Assembly (NCBI RefSeq): GCF_014197795.1
Contig: NZ_JACIGI010000013.1
Location: 1 to 64,000 of the forward strand
Source: Roseospira goensis
GTDB taxonomy: Bacteria > Pseudomonadota > Alphaproteobacteria > Rhodospirillales > Rhodospirillaceae
Reading direction: 5' to 3'
DNA: 64,000 bases
In this document: piece after piece, positions 13,038 to 20,765 of the stretch
Layout of the letters: each line of letters begins with the position of its first letter
How positions within the stretch are numbered: the stretch's first letter is position 1
The notes under the pieces: generated by a model
What the model saw: the letters and a program-made list of their open reading frames with translations, nothing else
Database searches by the model: none
Told to the model about the DNA's origin: nothing
Translations under genes and position numbers: made by a program

Positions 13038-13340
13038 TTACACGATGATGGGCTTGCGCTCCACCACCGCCACGGTCTTGCCCAGGCTTTCCAGGCGGGG
13101 CTTCACCGTGTCCGCCGGCCCCAGGTCGAGGATCAGCACGTGGTCGGCGCCGGCCTCGATCACCTCGCTCAATGCGCCGCGCATCTGCACCAGGCGCTTG
13201 CGCGACAGGCGACACTGGAACACCGAAAGCTGCAGCCACGCGCCGTAGCCGTTCATCACCTTCCACACCCGGCGCCAGCGCTTCGGGTCGGCGATGTCGT
13301 AAGCCACGATGTACAGGTGCTCGTCGGTCGGTGCGGGCAT
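13038..13340 (-). CDS. cas2: CRISPR adaptation protein Cas2
   Basis: Structural partner of Cas1 in spacer integration. The 100-residue product begins MPAPTDEHLYIVAYDIADPK, where the Asp of YDI is the conserved Cas2 residue at the end of the first strand. It continues with RRVWKVMNGYGAWLQLSVFQ and CRLSRKRLVQMRGAL, typical of the ferredoxin-like fold. The ATG at 13340 is preceded by AAAGAGGAAAA. The frame stays open for another 56 codons upstream, but that extension encodes a tandem repeat (AIRKSRAAA) and has no Cas2 similarity, so I exclude it. Cas2 is the last gene of the cas operon and abuts the leader. A 365-base gap holding repeats and palindromes separates it from cas4/1, which is unusual because the other cas genes overlap or nearly touch. 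Confidence 0.95.
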   Translation of the reverse strand: MPAPTDEHLYIVAYDIADPKRWRRVWKVMNGYGAWLQLSVFQCRLSRKRLVQMRGALSEVIEAGADHVLILDLGPADTVKPRLESLGKTVAVVERKPIIV

Positions 13341-13362
13341 CGCGGGGTTTTCCTCTTTCTTG

Positions 13363-13452
13363 CTGATCGCCGGAGCCGCTGCGCGGCTCTTTCTGATCGC
13401 CCGAGCCGCTGCGCGGCTCTTTCTGATCGCCGGGTCCGCTGCGCGGTCCGGT
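13363..13452. repeat. 30-base tandem repeat upstream of cas2
   Basis: Three 30-base units occupy 13363-13392, 13393-13422 and 13423-13452, the last one diverged. Each of the first two carries a perfect 7-bp inverted repeat, GAGCCGC-TGC-GCGGCTC, so the transcript between cas4/1 and cas2 would form consecutive hairpins. The units remain in frame with cas2 and would add AIRKSRAAA-type repeats if read through. Confidence 0.8.
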
Positions 13453-13570
13453 TCCGCCGCCATCCGTTCGCAGGCCAGCCGGCGCTCTGGCGCTACAGCC
13501 GATTGCAATAGACCGGACCCGCACCGCGAGTCCGGTTCGTCGCGGACATCGGCTGAGACTCGTACATTTG

Positions 13571-13709
13571 GCGCCGAGTCACGCGATCAACCCGAACCAC
13601 CTCGGGGTTCCGATCGAGCGCGATCCGCTCTGAAACCAATAGATCGCGTCGAGTCACGCTCGAAATCGGCCCCACCCCGGTGGTTCCGATTTCGAGCGAT
13701 CGGCGCTAA
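13571..13709. repeat. Palindromic elements, family 1, copies B and C, between cas4/1 and cas2
   Basis: Copy B (13571-13630) has CGAGTCACGCGATCAA on the left and GCGATCCGC on the right, with an imperfect inner stem. Copy C (13641-13709) has a perfect 13-bp stem: CGCTCGAAATCGG (13657-13669) against CCGATTTCGAGCG (13686-13698). The right end of C (GGCGCTAA) contains the cas4/1 stop codon. Copy C is preceded by AAACCAATAGATCGCG, similar to the AACCAATCATATAGG before copy A. Confidence 0.8.
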
Positions 13710-15439
13710 CGCGGCGTCACCCAGGGGAAGACGTCGACCTCCCCCTGCAGGTGACGGCATAACAGCCGTGCCTGGACCTCGATCAGGCGGCGGTAGCTGA
13801 TCTGGTAGCCGAACACGGGGTGGGCCAGCTCCTGCTCCAGGCGGCGCTCGAACGCGGCGATCAGCGCCTTGCGGGCCGCCGGCGTCATGGCGCAGCCGCC
13901 GGCCGCGTGGACGAAATCGCCCGTGGAGACCTCGCCGTTGTTGATCACCATCAGCACGGCGGAGTCGGCGATCAGGGGGCGGTCGGGCTCCATCATGTCC
14001 AGCGCCAGGGCGGGCCGGCCGTGGCGGACGGTATGGTAGAAGCCCCGATACGGGTCCAGCCCCACCGCCGACAGGGCCACGTGCCAGGTGCGCACCAGCA
14101 GGGCGTAGGCGAACGACAGCAGGGCGTTGACCGGATCGGCGGGCGGGCGGCGGTTGCGGTGGGCGAAATCGAAGCCGCCCGGCCCGTCCTCCCGCAGCAT
14201 CAGCGCGAAGGCGCCGAAGTAGGCGGCCGCCGCGGCCCCTTCCAGGCCCAGCAGGGCGGCCGTGTCCGGCGCCCGCTCGGCCTCGCCCGCCAGGCGCCGC
14301 AGGGTGCGCAGGGGCTCGACGACGGCCTCGGCCGGGTGGTGGTCGCGGCGGTTGCGGCGCAGCAGGGTGCGGGCGTTGCGGATCTTCGCCGCCACCAGGC
14401 CGCGCGCGAAGCGCAGCGACCAACCGGCGTCGAACGCGGCCCGGTACTGGGCCTCGCGCGCGGTGATGGTGCGGTGGCCCAGGCCGACCGTGTGGCCCAG
14501 GAACCAGCCGCCGTGGCTGTGCCAGGAGACGGGGATCTCGCGGCGCATCATCTCGTGCAGGGCCGGCGCGGTGACCGAGACGTTGCCGAACAGCACGAGC
14601 TGGGAGACCTCGGTCAGGCGGGCCTTGACCGGCGGGGCGTCGTCGACGCTGACCACCAGTTGCTCGCCCGACTTGCCGACCTTGCCGTGGCCGGCCTGCA
14701 CCACCAGCGGCAGCGCCTCGGGGCGGGCCGCGGCCAGCGGGCGCGGCGCCGGCATGGCGCCGTGAGTGTGGCCGATCTCGTCCGGCAGACAGATCCCCAC
14801 CAGGGCACAGCGCGGGCATTTCGGGCTGTCGACCAGGGGCGGCGGCGGGCGCGCCTGGGCGGCGGCCAGGCGCAGGCCGTGCACGGCGCTCAGGGCCGTT
14901 TGGCGCAGGGCGCTGTCGAAGGGCACCCGCACCCGCTCGCGGCTGGCGCGGTAGTACAGGACGCCCTCGTCGCAGCGGTAGCCGTGCTCCTCCAGCAACA
15001 GGCCCTGGAGGCAGACCTGGACACGCTCCGGGTCATAGGCCCCGGCGGCCACATGGGGCCGCTTGCCGCGCTTGGTGTCGACCGGGCTGACCCGGTCGCC
15101 GTCGCCTTCCACCAGATCGATGACGGCGGTGAGGCCCAGGCGGGGCGAGGTCAGGGCGACCGAGCGGGCGTGGATGTTCTCGGTGTCGTCCTCCGAGGGC
15201 GGGGTTTCGGGCAGATGCCCGCCGCCGGCGTCCACCCGCTTGTGGACCTGACGGCCCTCCACGGTGTCGGCCGTGTCGGTCCAGGCGCTGTCCACCCACA
15301 TCAGCCAGGCCAGACGGGGGCAGTAGACGTACTCGTTGACCATGCGCACCGGCACCAGCGCCGCGCCCTCCGGGACCGGTGGCGGGGGTAACGGAAGCTC
15401 GGGCTCGGTGTCCGGGTCGGGCGGGCGGCGGTCGGTCAT
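13706..15439 (-). CDS. cas4-cas1: Cas4-Cas1 fusion protein
   Basis: Natural fusion typical of type I-G, combining the Cas4 nuclease that trims and PAM-selects prespacers with the Cas1 integrase. Cas4 occupies about residues 1-215: the first cluster cysteine is in EYVYCPRLAWL, followed by GRQVHKRV, the nuclease residues in VIDLVEGDG and PVDTKRGKR, the QVCLQGLLLEEHGY helix, and the last cysteines in CPRCALVGIC. Cas1 occupies about 235-577: VSQLVLFGNVSVT, the catalytic Glu in LLGLEGAAAAAYFG (~398), His in GFYHTVRHGRP (~466) and acidic residues in LALDMMEPDRPLIAD. It begins 12 bases after csb3 with GGAGCG before the ATG. Confidence 0.96.
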   Translation of the reverse strand: MTDRRPPDPDTEPELPLPPPPVPEGAALVPVRMVNEYVYCPRLAWLMWVDSAWTDTADTVEGRQVHKRVDAGGGHLPETPPSEDDTENIHARSVALTSPRLGLTAVIDLVEGDGDRVSPVDTKRGKRPHVAAGAYDPERVQVCLQGLLLEEHGYRCDEGVLYYRASRERVRVPFDSALRQTALSAVHGLRLAAAQARPPPPLVDSPKCPRCALVGICLPDEIGHTHGAMPAPRPLAAARPEALPLVVQAGHGKVGKSGEQLVVSVDDAPPVKARLTEVSQLVLFGNVSVTAPALHEMMRREIPVSWHSHGGWFLGHTVGLGHRTITAREAQYRAAFDAGWSLRFARGLVAAKIRNARTLLRRNRRDHHPAEAVVEPLRTLRRLAGEAERAPDTAALLGLEGAAAAAYFGAFALMLREDGPGGFDFAHRNRRPPADPVNALLSFAYALLVRTWHVALSAVGLDPYRGFYHTVRHGRPALALDMMEPDRPLIADSAVLMVINNGEVSTGDFVHAAGGCAMTPAARKALIAAFERRLEQELAHPVFGYQISYRRLIEVQARLLCRHLQGEVDVFPWVTPR

Positions 15440-15451
15440 GGGGGCGCTCCG

Positions 15452-16438
15452 TCATAGGGCTTCGGCGCGGGTGAAATTGAAGTACTTGCCCACCGCGATC
15501 CGGCGGCACCGCCGCAGCCCTGTTACGCCCAGCCGGCGCAGGGTGTCGGCGTCGGGGTCGGTGGCGGCCAGCGCCGGGTGGCCCAGCAGCGCCTGGAGGG
15601 TCGCCAGCGAGGCCGGCCGCTCCCAGATCGGCCAGGTGACGGCGCGGCCGCCGCGCCCCGGGGCCATCTCGGTGCCGATGTTGAGGAACTGGACCCGGCC
15701 GCGCCGGGTCACCGCCGCGCCCGGCAAGGCCGCCAGCCCGAGCGCGGCGAGGCGGTTGGCCCCGTGTTCGGTACGGCCGGCGTCCTTGGAGGGATCGCGA
15801 TAGCGCAGGGCATAGCGGCGGTCCTCGGCCGGATCCCAGCGAAAGGCGTCGGTGTCGTCGGCGCGGGTCCAGGGGGCGAACAGGGCCGCGGCGATCCGCG
15901 CCGGCGCGTTCAGGTCGGGGACGTCCTTTCGGCCCCGCAGGCTTTTGGGCAGCACACCCTTTGGCACTGCCGACAGCCGGGCAAGGAAATGCTGATGCCC
16001 CTGTCCGAACATGGCGACGAAGGGCGCCGCGCTGACCTTGCCGTCATCCTTGACGGCGCCGTCGCTGAACAGCGCGGCCAGCAGCGCCGTTCGGCCAGCC
16101 GTCTGAGTGTTGAGGGCGTCCGTCTGCCAGGCCCGCGCCGTGGCCCGGTCAAACGTCACGTCGGCGTGGTCGCCAAAGCTGTGATCGGCCGCCAGCACCG
16201 CGCCGCCCCGCGCTGCCGCCGCGGCCACGGCGGCGGGCGTCTGCGGCTGCGCCAGGGTCAGCACCGGGCGCAGCGGCGCGCCGGCCCAGTGGACGCGTGG
16301 GCGCCACTCGGGGGCGGCGGTCTCCAGGGCCCGCAGCAGGCCCAGCAGGGCGAGGAAGGCCAGCAGGTTGTCCGGCTCCAGGCCCTCTAGGCGGTGGGCC
16401 GTGGCGGCCCCGGGGATGTCGGGTTGAGGATCGGTCAC
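15452..16438 (-). CDS. csb3: Type I-G effector subunit Csb3 (small Cas8-like, GSU0052 type)
   Basis: Probable large-subunit equivalent of the type I-G Cascade, which would contribute PAM recognition and effector assembly. The 328-residue product opens with HRLEGLEPDNLLAFLALLGLLRALE, the hallmark N-terminal helix of Cas8-like proteins in this subtype. It also has DHSFGDHADVTFDRAT, a mid-section with AALFAPWTRADDTDAFRWDP and RYRDPSKDAG, and a C-terminus ending GKYFNFTRAEAL. Translation starts at a GTG at 16438 that overlaps the cas3 stop (GTGA). Position between cas3 and cas4/1 fits the GSU0051-0054 type of operon. Csx17, the alternative large subunit of this subtype, is longer and was excluded on length. 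Confidence 0.8.
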   Translation of the reverse strand: MTDPQPDIPGAATAHRLEGLEPDNLLAFLALLGLLRALETAAPEWRPRVHWAGAPLRPVLTLAQPQTPAAVAAAAARGGAVLAADHSFGDHADVTFDRATARAWQTDALNTQTAGRTALLAALFSDGAVKDDGKVSAAPFVAMFGQGHQHFLARLSAVPKGVLPKSLRGRKDVPDLNAPARIAAALFAPWTRADDTDAFRWDPAEDRRYALRYRDPSKDAGRTEHGANRLAALGLAALPGAAVTRRGRVQFLNIGTEMAPGRGGRAVTWPIWERPASLATLQALLGHPALAATDPDADTLRRLGVTGLRRCRRIAVGKYFNFTRAEAL

Positions 16439-19281
16439 GGTGGCGTCTCCTCGGCCTCGGAGGCCCGGTGGTCGGCGAGCCGGACGATGGCCTCCATCCG
16501 GGCCAGCTCCCACGGGCCATAGCGTTGCTTCAGGGCCTCGAAGAGCTGCGGCCAGTCGCGGCCGTCGTAGGCGAAGTCGAGGCAGTGGGGGCCGCGCCGG
16601 TGGGCGTCCTCGCGCGGGTCGGCGTGCGGGAACAGAGGCCGGCCGTGGCCATGGTGGGTGCCGATCAGCCACAGCACCAGGGCCGGATCCCGGGCGCCCG
16701 CGAGGCGCGGGTCGTCCAGCGCCCGGACGACGGACTGGGCCTCGTGGCGCCAGCCCGGGGGCAGGCCGGCGGCGGCGTGTGCCCGCCGGGCGACGGCGGG
16801 AGCCATCGGGCGCGACGACTTGGCGAGTGGTCGTCCGTCGTCCAGAAGAGCGGCGAGCCGATCGCCGCCGCGCAACCAGCACTGGAAGCGATCGTCGCGC
16901 TTGCCCTCGTCGTGCAGCCGGGCGGCCAGGGCGACGTCGGCGGCCCGGTCCGGCGCCAGGCCGGCGGCCGCCGCGAAGGCGCGGGCCATCGCGGCCACGT
17001 CGGCGCCGTGCCGGTCGAGGGGAATACCGTCCCCGGTCAGCGAGCCGCTGGCGTCGTCCTCGGTGACGGCGGCGGCCGCGGTCCGGGGGCGACGGCGGGC
17101 GCGCAGCACGGCGCCGTCGTAGCCCTCGATGCGGAGAACCAGGTCGGCGTCGGGACCCAGGTCGATGTCGTGCGCGGCCAGCCCAGCCAGGCGGTCGGCC
17201 GGGTCCAGATCGTCGCTCTCCCGGACCAGGGGAGCGAGGCCCGCCCACCGCTCCGGCTCCTCAGCGAACAGCGCCGGATGCAACCGCCGGACCGCGCGGC
17301 GGTGGGGCGGCTGCGCATCCCCCACATCTTCAACCGGCGCATCGCTGTCCGGGGCCCAGCCGAAGGCATCGCCGCCGCCATAGGCCGCCGGCACCACCAG
17401 GATGTCGCCGGGGCGGATCTGGTTGGGGTGGATCAGACCTGTGCGGTCGGACTCCGCGCCGGCCCAGCGGAAGGCCGGGCGGCCGCCGCCGCGATCCCGA
17501 TCCTCGTCCGGCGTCCGGATGCCCTCGACGTCGGCAGCCTCGGCCGCGTCCGCCTGCCGCCGCAGCCAGCGCCGCGCCGCCCACAGGGGCACGGCCAGGG
17601 TCTCGCCGGCATGGGGCGGGACCAGGGACAGGATCGCGCGGGCCTCTGACAGAGAGTCGGGCGTGAGGTCGGCGCGCCAGACGATCTGGACGTCGGCGGG
17701 GCCGCTGTCCGGCCCGTGCAGGAACAGCGGGATCGCCGGGTCCACCGCCGGGACCGGCGCGGTCCAGGTCAGCAGGGTGACGTCCGCCGGGCGCAGGATC
17801 GGGGCGTCGGGGGCGATGCTGCACAGCGGCGCGGTGTCCACGCCGTCCAGCAGGGACGCCATCGCGCTCAGCCCGACGTCAACGACCGGCTCGTCCTTCC
17901 TGCGCGCCGGCTTGGCGGCGACGGCGGCGAGCCAGTCCCACGTCGCCCGCAGCCGGTCGCCGTAGACCGGATCGTCGGCCCTCTTTCCCACCTCCGCCTT
18001 GGCCGCCACGATGACCGCCGGCGCAGGGATCGGCCGGCCGGTGCGGTTCAGGCGCCCGAAGCGCTGGCGCAGCGCGTCCAGCGGGGCGATCTGGGTGACC
18101 AGGGCGTCGAGGTCGAAGTCGGCGCCGGCCTCGATGGTCTGGGTGGCGACGACGATCAGCGGCGGCGCGTCGGGGTCGTCCGTCGCTCCCGACAGCAGAC
18201 GGTCCCGGTGCCGCGACAACAGCGCTTCGCGGTCCCGCTCCCGGACCCGGCCGGTGAGCAGGATCACCGTGGCGCGGGGTGGCTCCCCGTCCGTCTCGCC
18301 GCTGTCTCCATGGGCGGCGCGCACCCGTTCAAACACGGCGCGGGCCAGGGCCACCCGGTTGACCACCACGGCCAGGGTGCGCGGTCGATGCCGGTCGAGG
18401 ACCTTGGTGGCCGCTGTCGCCAGCGCCGCCGCGTGGTCCGGGCCGTGCGCCGGGGTGGTCAGCAGACGCAGCGCCGCCGGCTTGGGGGCGTCCAGACGGC
18501 GGGCCAGGGTCTCGGTGGTGCGGTCGTCGTCGGTCAGGCCGAAGGGTGGGGCGCTGTCCGCCGACCCGCGCGGCGTTGCCGTCAGGGTGACCACCTGCCA
18601 GGGCGCCGGGTCGCGGTCACACCAGGGCGGGGACCGGTAGCGCGCCACCCAATCGAGCGTTTGCGCGAACGGCGCCGCCAGATGGGCCTCGTCCAGCAGC
18701 AGCAGGCAGTCCGATCCGAGCAGGCCGGCGTGTACCGGCTTCATGCTGTCGGAGACGCCATAGCCCCGGAACAGCAGCCGCGAGCCCACCTGATCGACGG
18801 TGGAGCACAGGATGGTCGGCTGCGCCGGGGTGCGCGCCCAGTCGCCCTCGCGGGGCAGGCCGCCGCGCAACGCCTGCACCACCAGGGCCGGCCCGTTCTC
18901 GCCCGCCAGCCGGCGCAGGGCCGCCGCCATGCGGGTCAGGGCGTCACAGCCGCTCTCGTCCGCCCGGGCCAGCGCGGCGCGGATCGTCTCGGCGCGCTCG
19001 AACGCGGCATCGACGATCAGGCGCCGGTCGACGACGAAGGCGATGCGCACCGGGGCGCGCCGCTCGGCGCCCCGGCCGGCCTCGGCCGCCAGGTGAAACA
19101 GGGCGATGTCCAGGGCCGCGGTCTTGCCGCTGCCGGTGGGCAGGGCCAGCGCCGCCGGCCAGCGGCCGGTCTCGACCACCTGTCGCGCGAGGCGGGCCTG
19201 CCAGGGAAATGGCGGAAGCCCGTGAAGGGCCTGGAAGACGTCGGGGAAGTCGTCCGCCGTCAGGATCGGGACGTCGGTCAT
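16435..19281 (-). CDS. cas3: Cas3 helicase-nuclease with C-terminal HD domain
   Basis: Unwinds and degrades target DNA recruited by Cascade. The 948-residue product starts with the helicase: Walker A ALPTGSGKTAA (~47), VVDRR, the DEAH box in LLLLDEAHLAAPF, motif III TLTATPRG, VATQTIEAGADFD and motif VI QRFGRLNRTGR. The HD nuclease follows at the C-terminus instead of preceding the helicase: ARLHDEGKRDDRFQCWLRG (~790), then a later His pair in WLIGTHHGHGRPLFP. This inverted order is characteristic of type I-G Cas3. The start at 19281 overlaps the csb2 stop by four bases; open sequence further upstream in this frame is an internal overlap with csb2 and has no Cas3 features. Confidence 0.95.
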   Translation of the reverse strand: MTDVPILTADDFPDVFQALHGLPPFPWQARLARQVVETGRWPAALALPTGSGKTAALDIALFHLAAEAGRGAERRAPVRIAFVVDRRLIVDAAFERAETIRAALARADESGCDALTRMAAALRRLAGENGPALVVQALRGGLPREGDWARTPAQPTILCSTVDQVGSRLLFRGYGVSDSMKPVHAGLLGSDCLLLLDEAHLAAPFAQTLDWVARYRSPPWCDRDPAPWQVVTLTATPRGSADSAPPFGLTDDDRTTETLARRLDAPKPAALRLLTTPAHGPDHAAALATAATKVLDRHRPRTLAVVVNRVALARAVFERVRAAHGDSGETDGEPPRATVILLTGRVRERDREALLSRHRDRLLSGATDDPDAPPLIVVATQTIEAGADFDLDALVTQIAPLDALRQRFGRLNRTGRPIPAPAVIVAAKAEVGKRADDPVYGDRLRATWDWLAAVAAKPARRKDEPVVDVGLSAMASLLDGVDTAPLCSIAPDAPILRPADVTLLTWTAPVPAVDPAIPLFLHGPDSGPADVQIVWRADLTPDSLSEARAILSLVPPHAGETLAVPLWAARRWLRRQADAAEAADVEGIRTPDEDRDRGGGRPAFRWAGAESDRTGLIHPNQIRPGDILVVPAAYGGGDAFGWAPDSDAPVEDVGDAQPPHRRAVRRLHPALFAEEPERWAGLAPLVRESDDLDPADRLAGLAAHDIDLGPDADLVLRIEGYDGAVLRARRRPRTAAAAVTEDDASGSLTGDGIPLDRHGADVAAMARAFAAAAGLAPDRAADVALAARLHDEGKRDDRFQCWLRGGDRLAALLDDGRPLAKSSRPMAPAVARRAHAAAGLPPGWRHEAQSVVRALDDPRLAGARDPALVLWLIGTHHGHGRPLFPHADPREDAHRRGPHCLDFAYDGRDWPQLFEALKQRYGPWELARMEAIVRLADHRASEAEETPP

Positions 19282-20762
19282 GCCGTCTCCTCCCCGCGCG
19301 GCGGACGGTCCGACGGTCGGTCCAGGGGCCGGCACAGCCCGAGCCCCACGAAGCGCCCGGCGCCGAGGATCACCGGGCCGGCCACGGGCTCCGGGAAGCG
19401 CAGAACGGCGTGGGTCAGGCGCCGGGTCGCCACCGAGTCCGGGCGCCGCCAGCCGGTCCAGGGCGGGGCGTGGCCGCTGGCCCGGGCGGAGGGCGCCCCC
19501 TGGAGCGCGGCGTGTTTCGCGGGCGCCACCGCCGCCGGGCGCGGCAGCCCGATCCGCGCGCAGGCGTCGCCGATGATGTCCGCCACATCGCCGTCCTTCT
19601 TCGGGTGGCGGTCGAGCGCAATCGGTGTGACGGTGCCCCACGTGGTGGCCGGACCGGCGTAGGTCTCCGGTCGCAGGGACCGCCGGGTCTCCGCCGGATC
19701 GCGGGCGAGTCGCCATTCCAGGCCCCCGGGCAGCCGCAGGACCAGGCCGAAGCCGTCCTGATCGCGGTCCCGGACCTCCCGCAGGGCATGCAGGAGGCCC
19801 GTCTCCTGCTCCATCAGGTCCACATCGGCGCGCGCCACGGTATGCGCCGCGGGGTCGCGGGCGCGGGCCACCGCCTGGGTCACGTCGCGCGGCGGCACCA
19901 GCGCGAGACCCATCAGCCGGCCCTGCGACCAGCGTCCCCCGGCGTCCAGCAGCGGCACGGCCGCCAGATGCGGCGTCGACAGCGGCGCGCCGTCCGGGGC
20001 ATGGCCCGAGACCCACGCCGGCACCGGGCGCTCGCCGTAGCCGGCCAGCACGGTCCGCAACAGGGCCTTGCAGGCGATGGCGCCCGCCACCGCGTCCGGG
20101 CGCGGTTCGCCGGCGTGGCCGAACACGATCCAGTCCGGGCCGAACACGCTGGCCGGGGCGGTCGCCCCGTCGATCGCGGGGATGGGCGGGACGGCGACCC
20201 CGGGGGCGGGACGGTCACCGACCCGGTGGCGGTGCTCCAGCTCGGCCAGCCGGCCGGGGTAGACCGTGCGTCGCGGCCGCCGCACCGGGCCGTCCGGCTC
20301 GTCCGCCTGCAGGGCGCGGCAACGCACCAGCGAGGCCGAATGGCCGAGAGAGCTGGTCGCCCGCGCCAGCCCGTCCAGCGCCGCCAGCACGGCCGTCTCG
20401 GGCTCCGTCGCCCAGACGAAGCGGACCACCGGGCTGTCGGGCACGCTGGCCGGGAAGCGGCGGTCCTGGCGGCGTCGGCGCGTGGGCAGGACGGTCAGGG
20501 CGGTGCCGCTGTCGTCGTTGGGCGGCACGAAGACCGGCACCCCGTCCCGCGCCGTCGCCTCGGTGCAGGCGATGGCCGGCGGGTCCTGGCGCTCCAGCCA
20601 CTCCAGTGCCGCCCGTTCGGCGGCGGTCTCGCCCCGCGCCGCCCAGGACGCGGTGAGCGCGGAGAACAGGCGGTCCGGCTGCGGCGGCCAGTCGGCGCCG
20701 TCGCCGCGGTCGTCGGCGGCGCGCGCGACCCCGGTCAGGTACTCGACCTCGATGTGCAGCAT
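19278..20762 (-). CDS. csb2: Csb2, Cas5-Cas6 fusion of type I-G (GSU0054 type)
   Basis: Serves both as the Cas5-like cap of Cascade and as the Cas6-like pre-crRNA endonuclease; no separate cas6 is present. The 494-residue product begins with MLHIEVEYLTG and then WPPQPDRLFSALTASW, the conserved Csb2 opening. A Cas5-like half follows (FVWATEPETAVLAALDGL, SSLGHSASLV, TVYPGRLAELE). The C-terminal half has the RAMP features expected of the Cas6 part: TRRLTHAVLRFPEPVAGPV and the glycine-rich loop LGAGRFVGLGLCRPL. A candidate catalytic His cannot be assigned with confidence from sequence alone. It starts three bases after csb1 ends and overlaps cas3 by four bases (ATGA). Confidence 0.92.
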   Translation of the reverse strand: MLHIEVEYLTGVARAADDRGDGADWPPQPDRLFSALTASWAARGETAAERAALEWLERQDPPAIACTEATARDGVPVFVPPNDDSGTALTVLPTRRRRQDRRFPASVPDSPVVRFVWATEPETAVLAALDGLARATSSLGHSASLVRCRALQADEPDGPVRRPRRTVYPGRLAELEHRHRVGDRPAPGVAVPPIPAIDGATAPASVFGPDWIVFGHAGEPRPDAVAGAIACKALLRTVLAGYGERPVPAWVSGHAPDGAPLSTPHLAAVPLLDAGGRWSQGRLMGLALVPPRDVTQAVARARDPAAHTVARADVDLMEQETGLLHALREVRDRDQDGFGLVLRLPGGLEWRLARDPAETRRSLRPETYAGPATTWGTVTPIALDRHPKKDGDVADIIGDACARIGLPRPAAVAPAKHAALQGAPSARASGHAPPWTGWRRPDSVATRRLTHAVLRFPEPVAGPVILGAGRFVGLGLCRPLDRPSDRPPRGEETA

Positions 20763-20765
20763 GGC

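Noticed and set aside
13341-13508. A 56-codon N-terminal extension of Cas2
   Set aside because: It is encoded by tandem repeats, lacks a ribosome-binding site and makes Cas2 far longer than its family; the ATG at 13340 has a good site.
16439-17248. A longer, 598-codon version of csb3 starting inside cas3
   Set aside because: The extra part overlaps cas3 in another frame and is Arg/Gly/Pro-rich; the GTG at 16438 overlapping the cas3 stop gives a normal-length Csb3.
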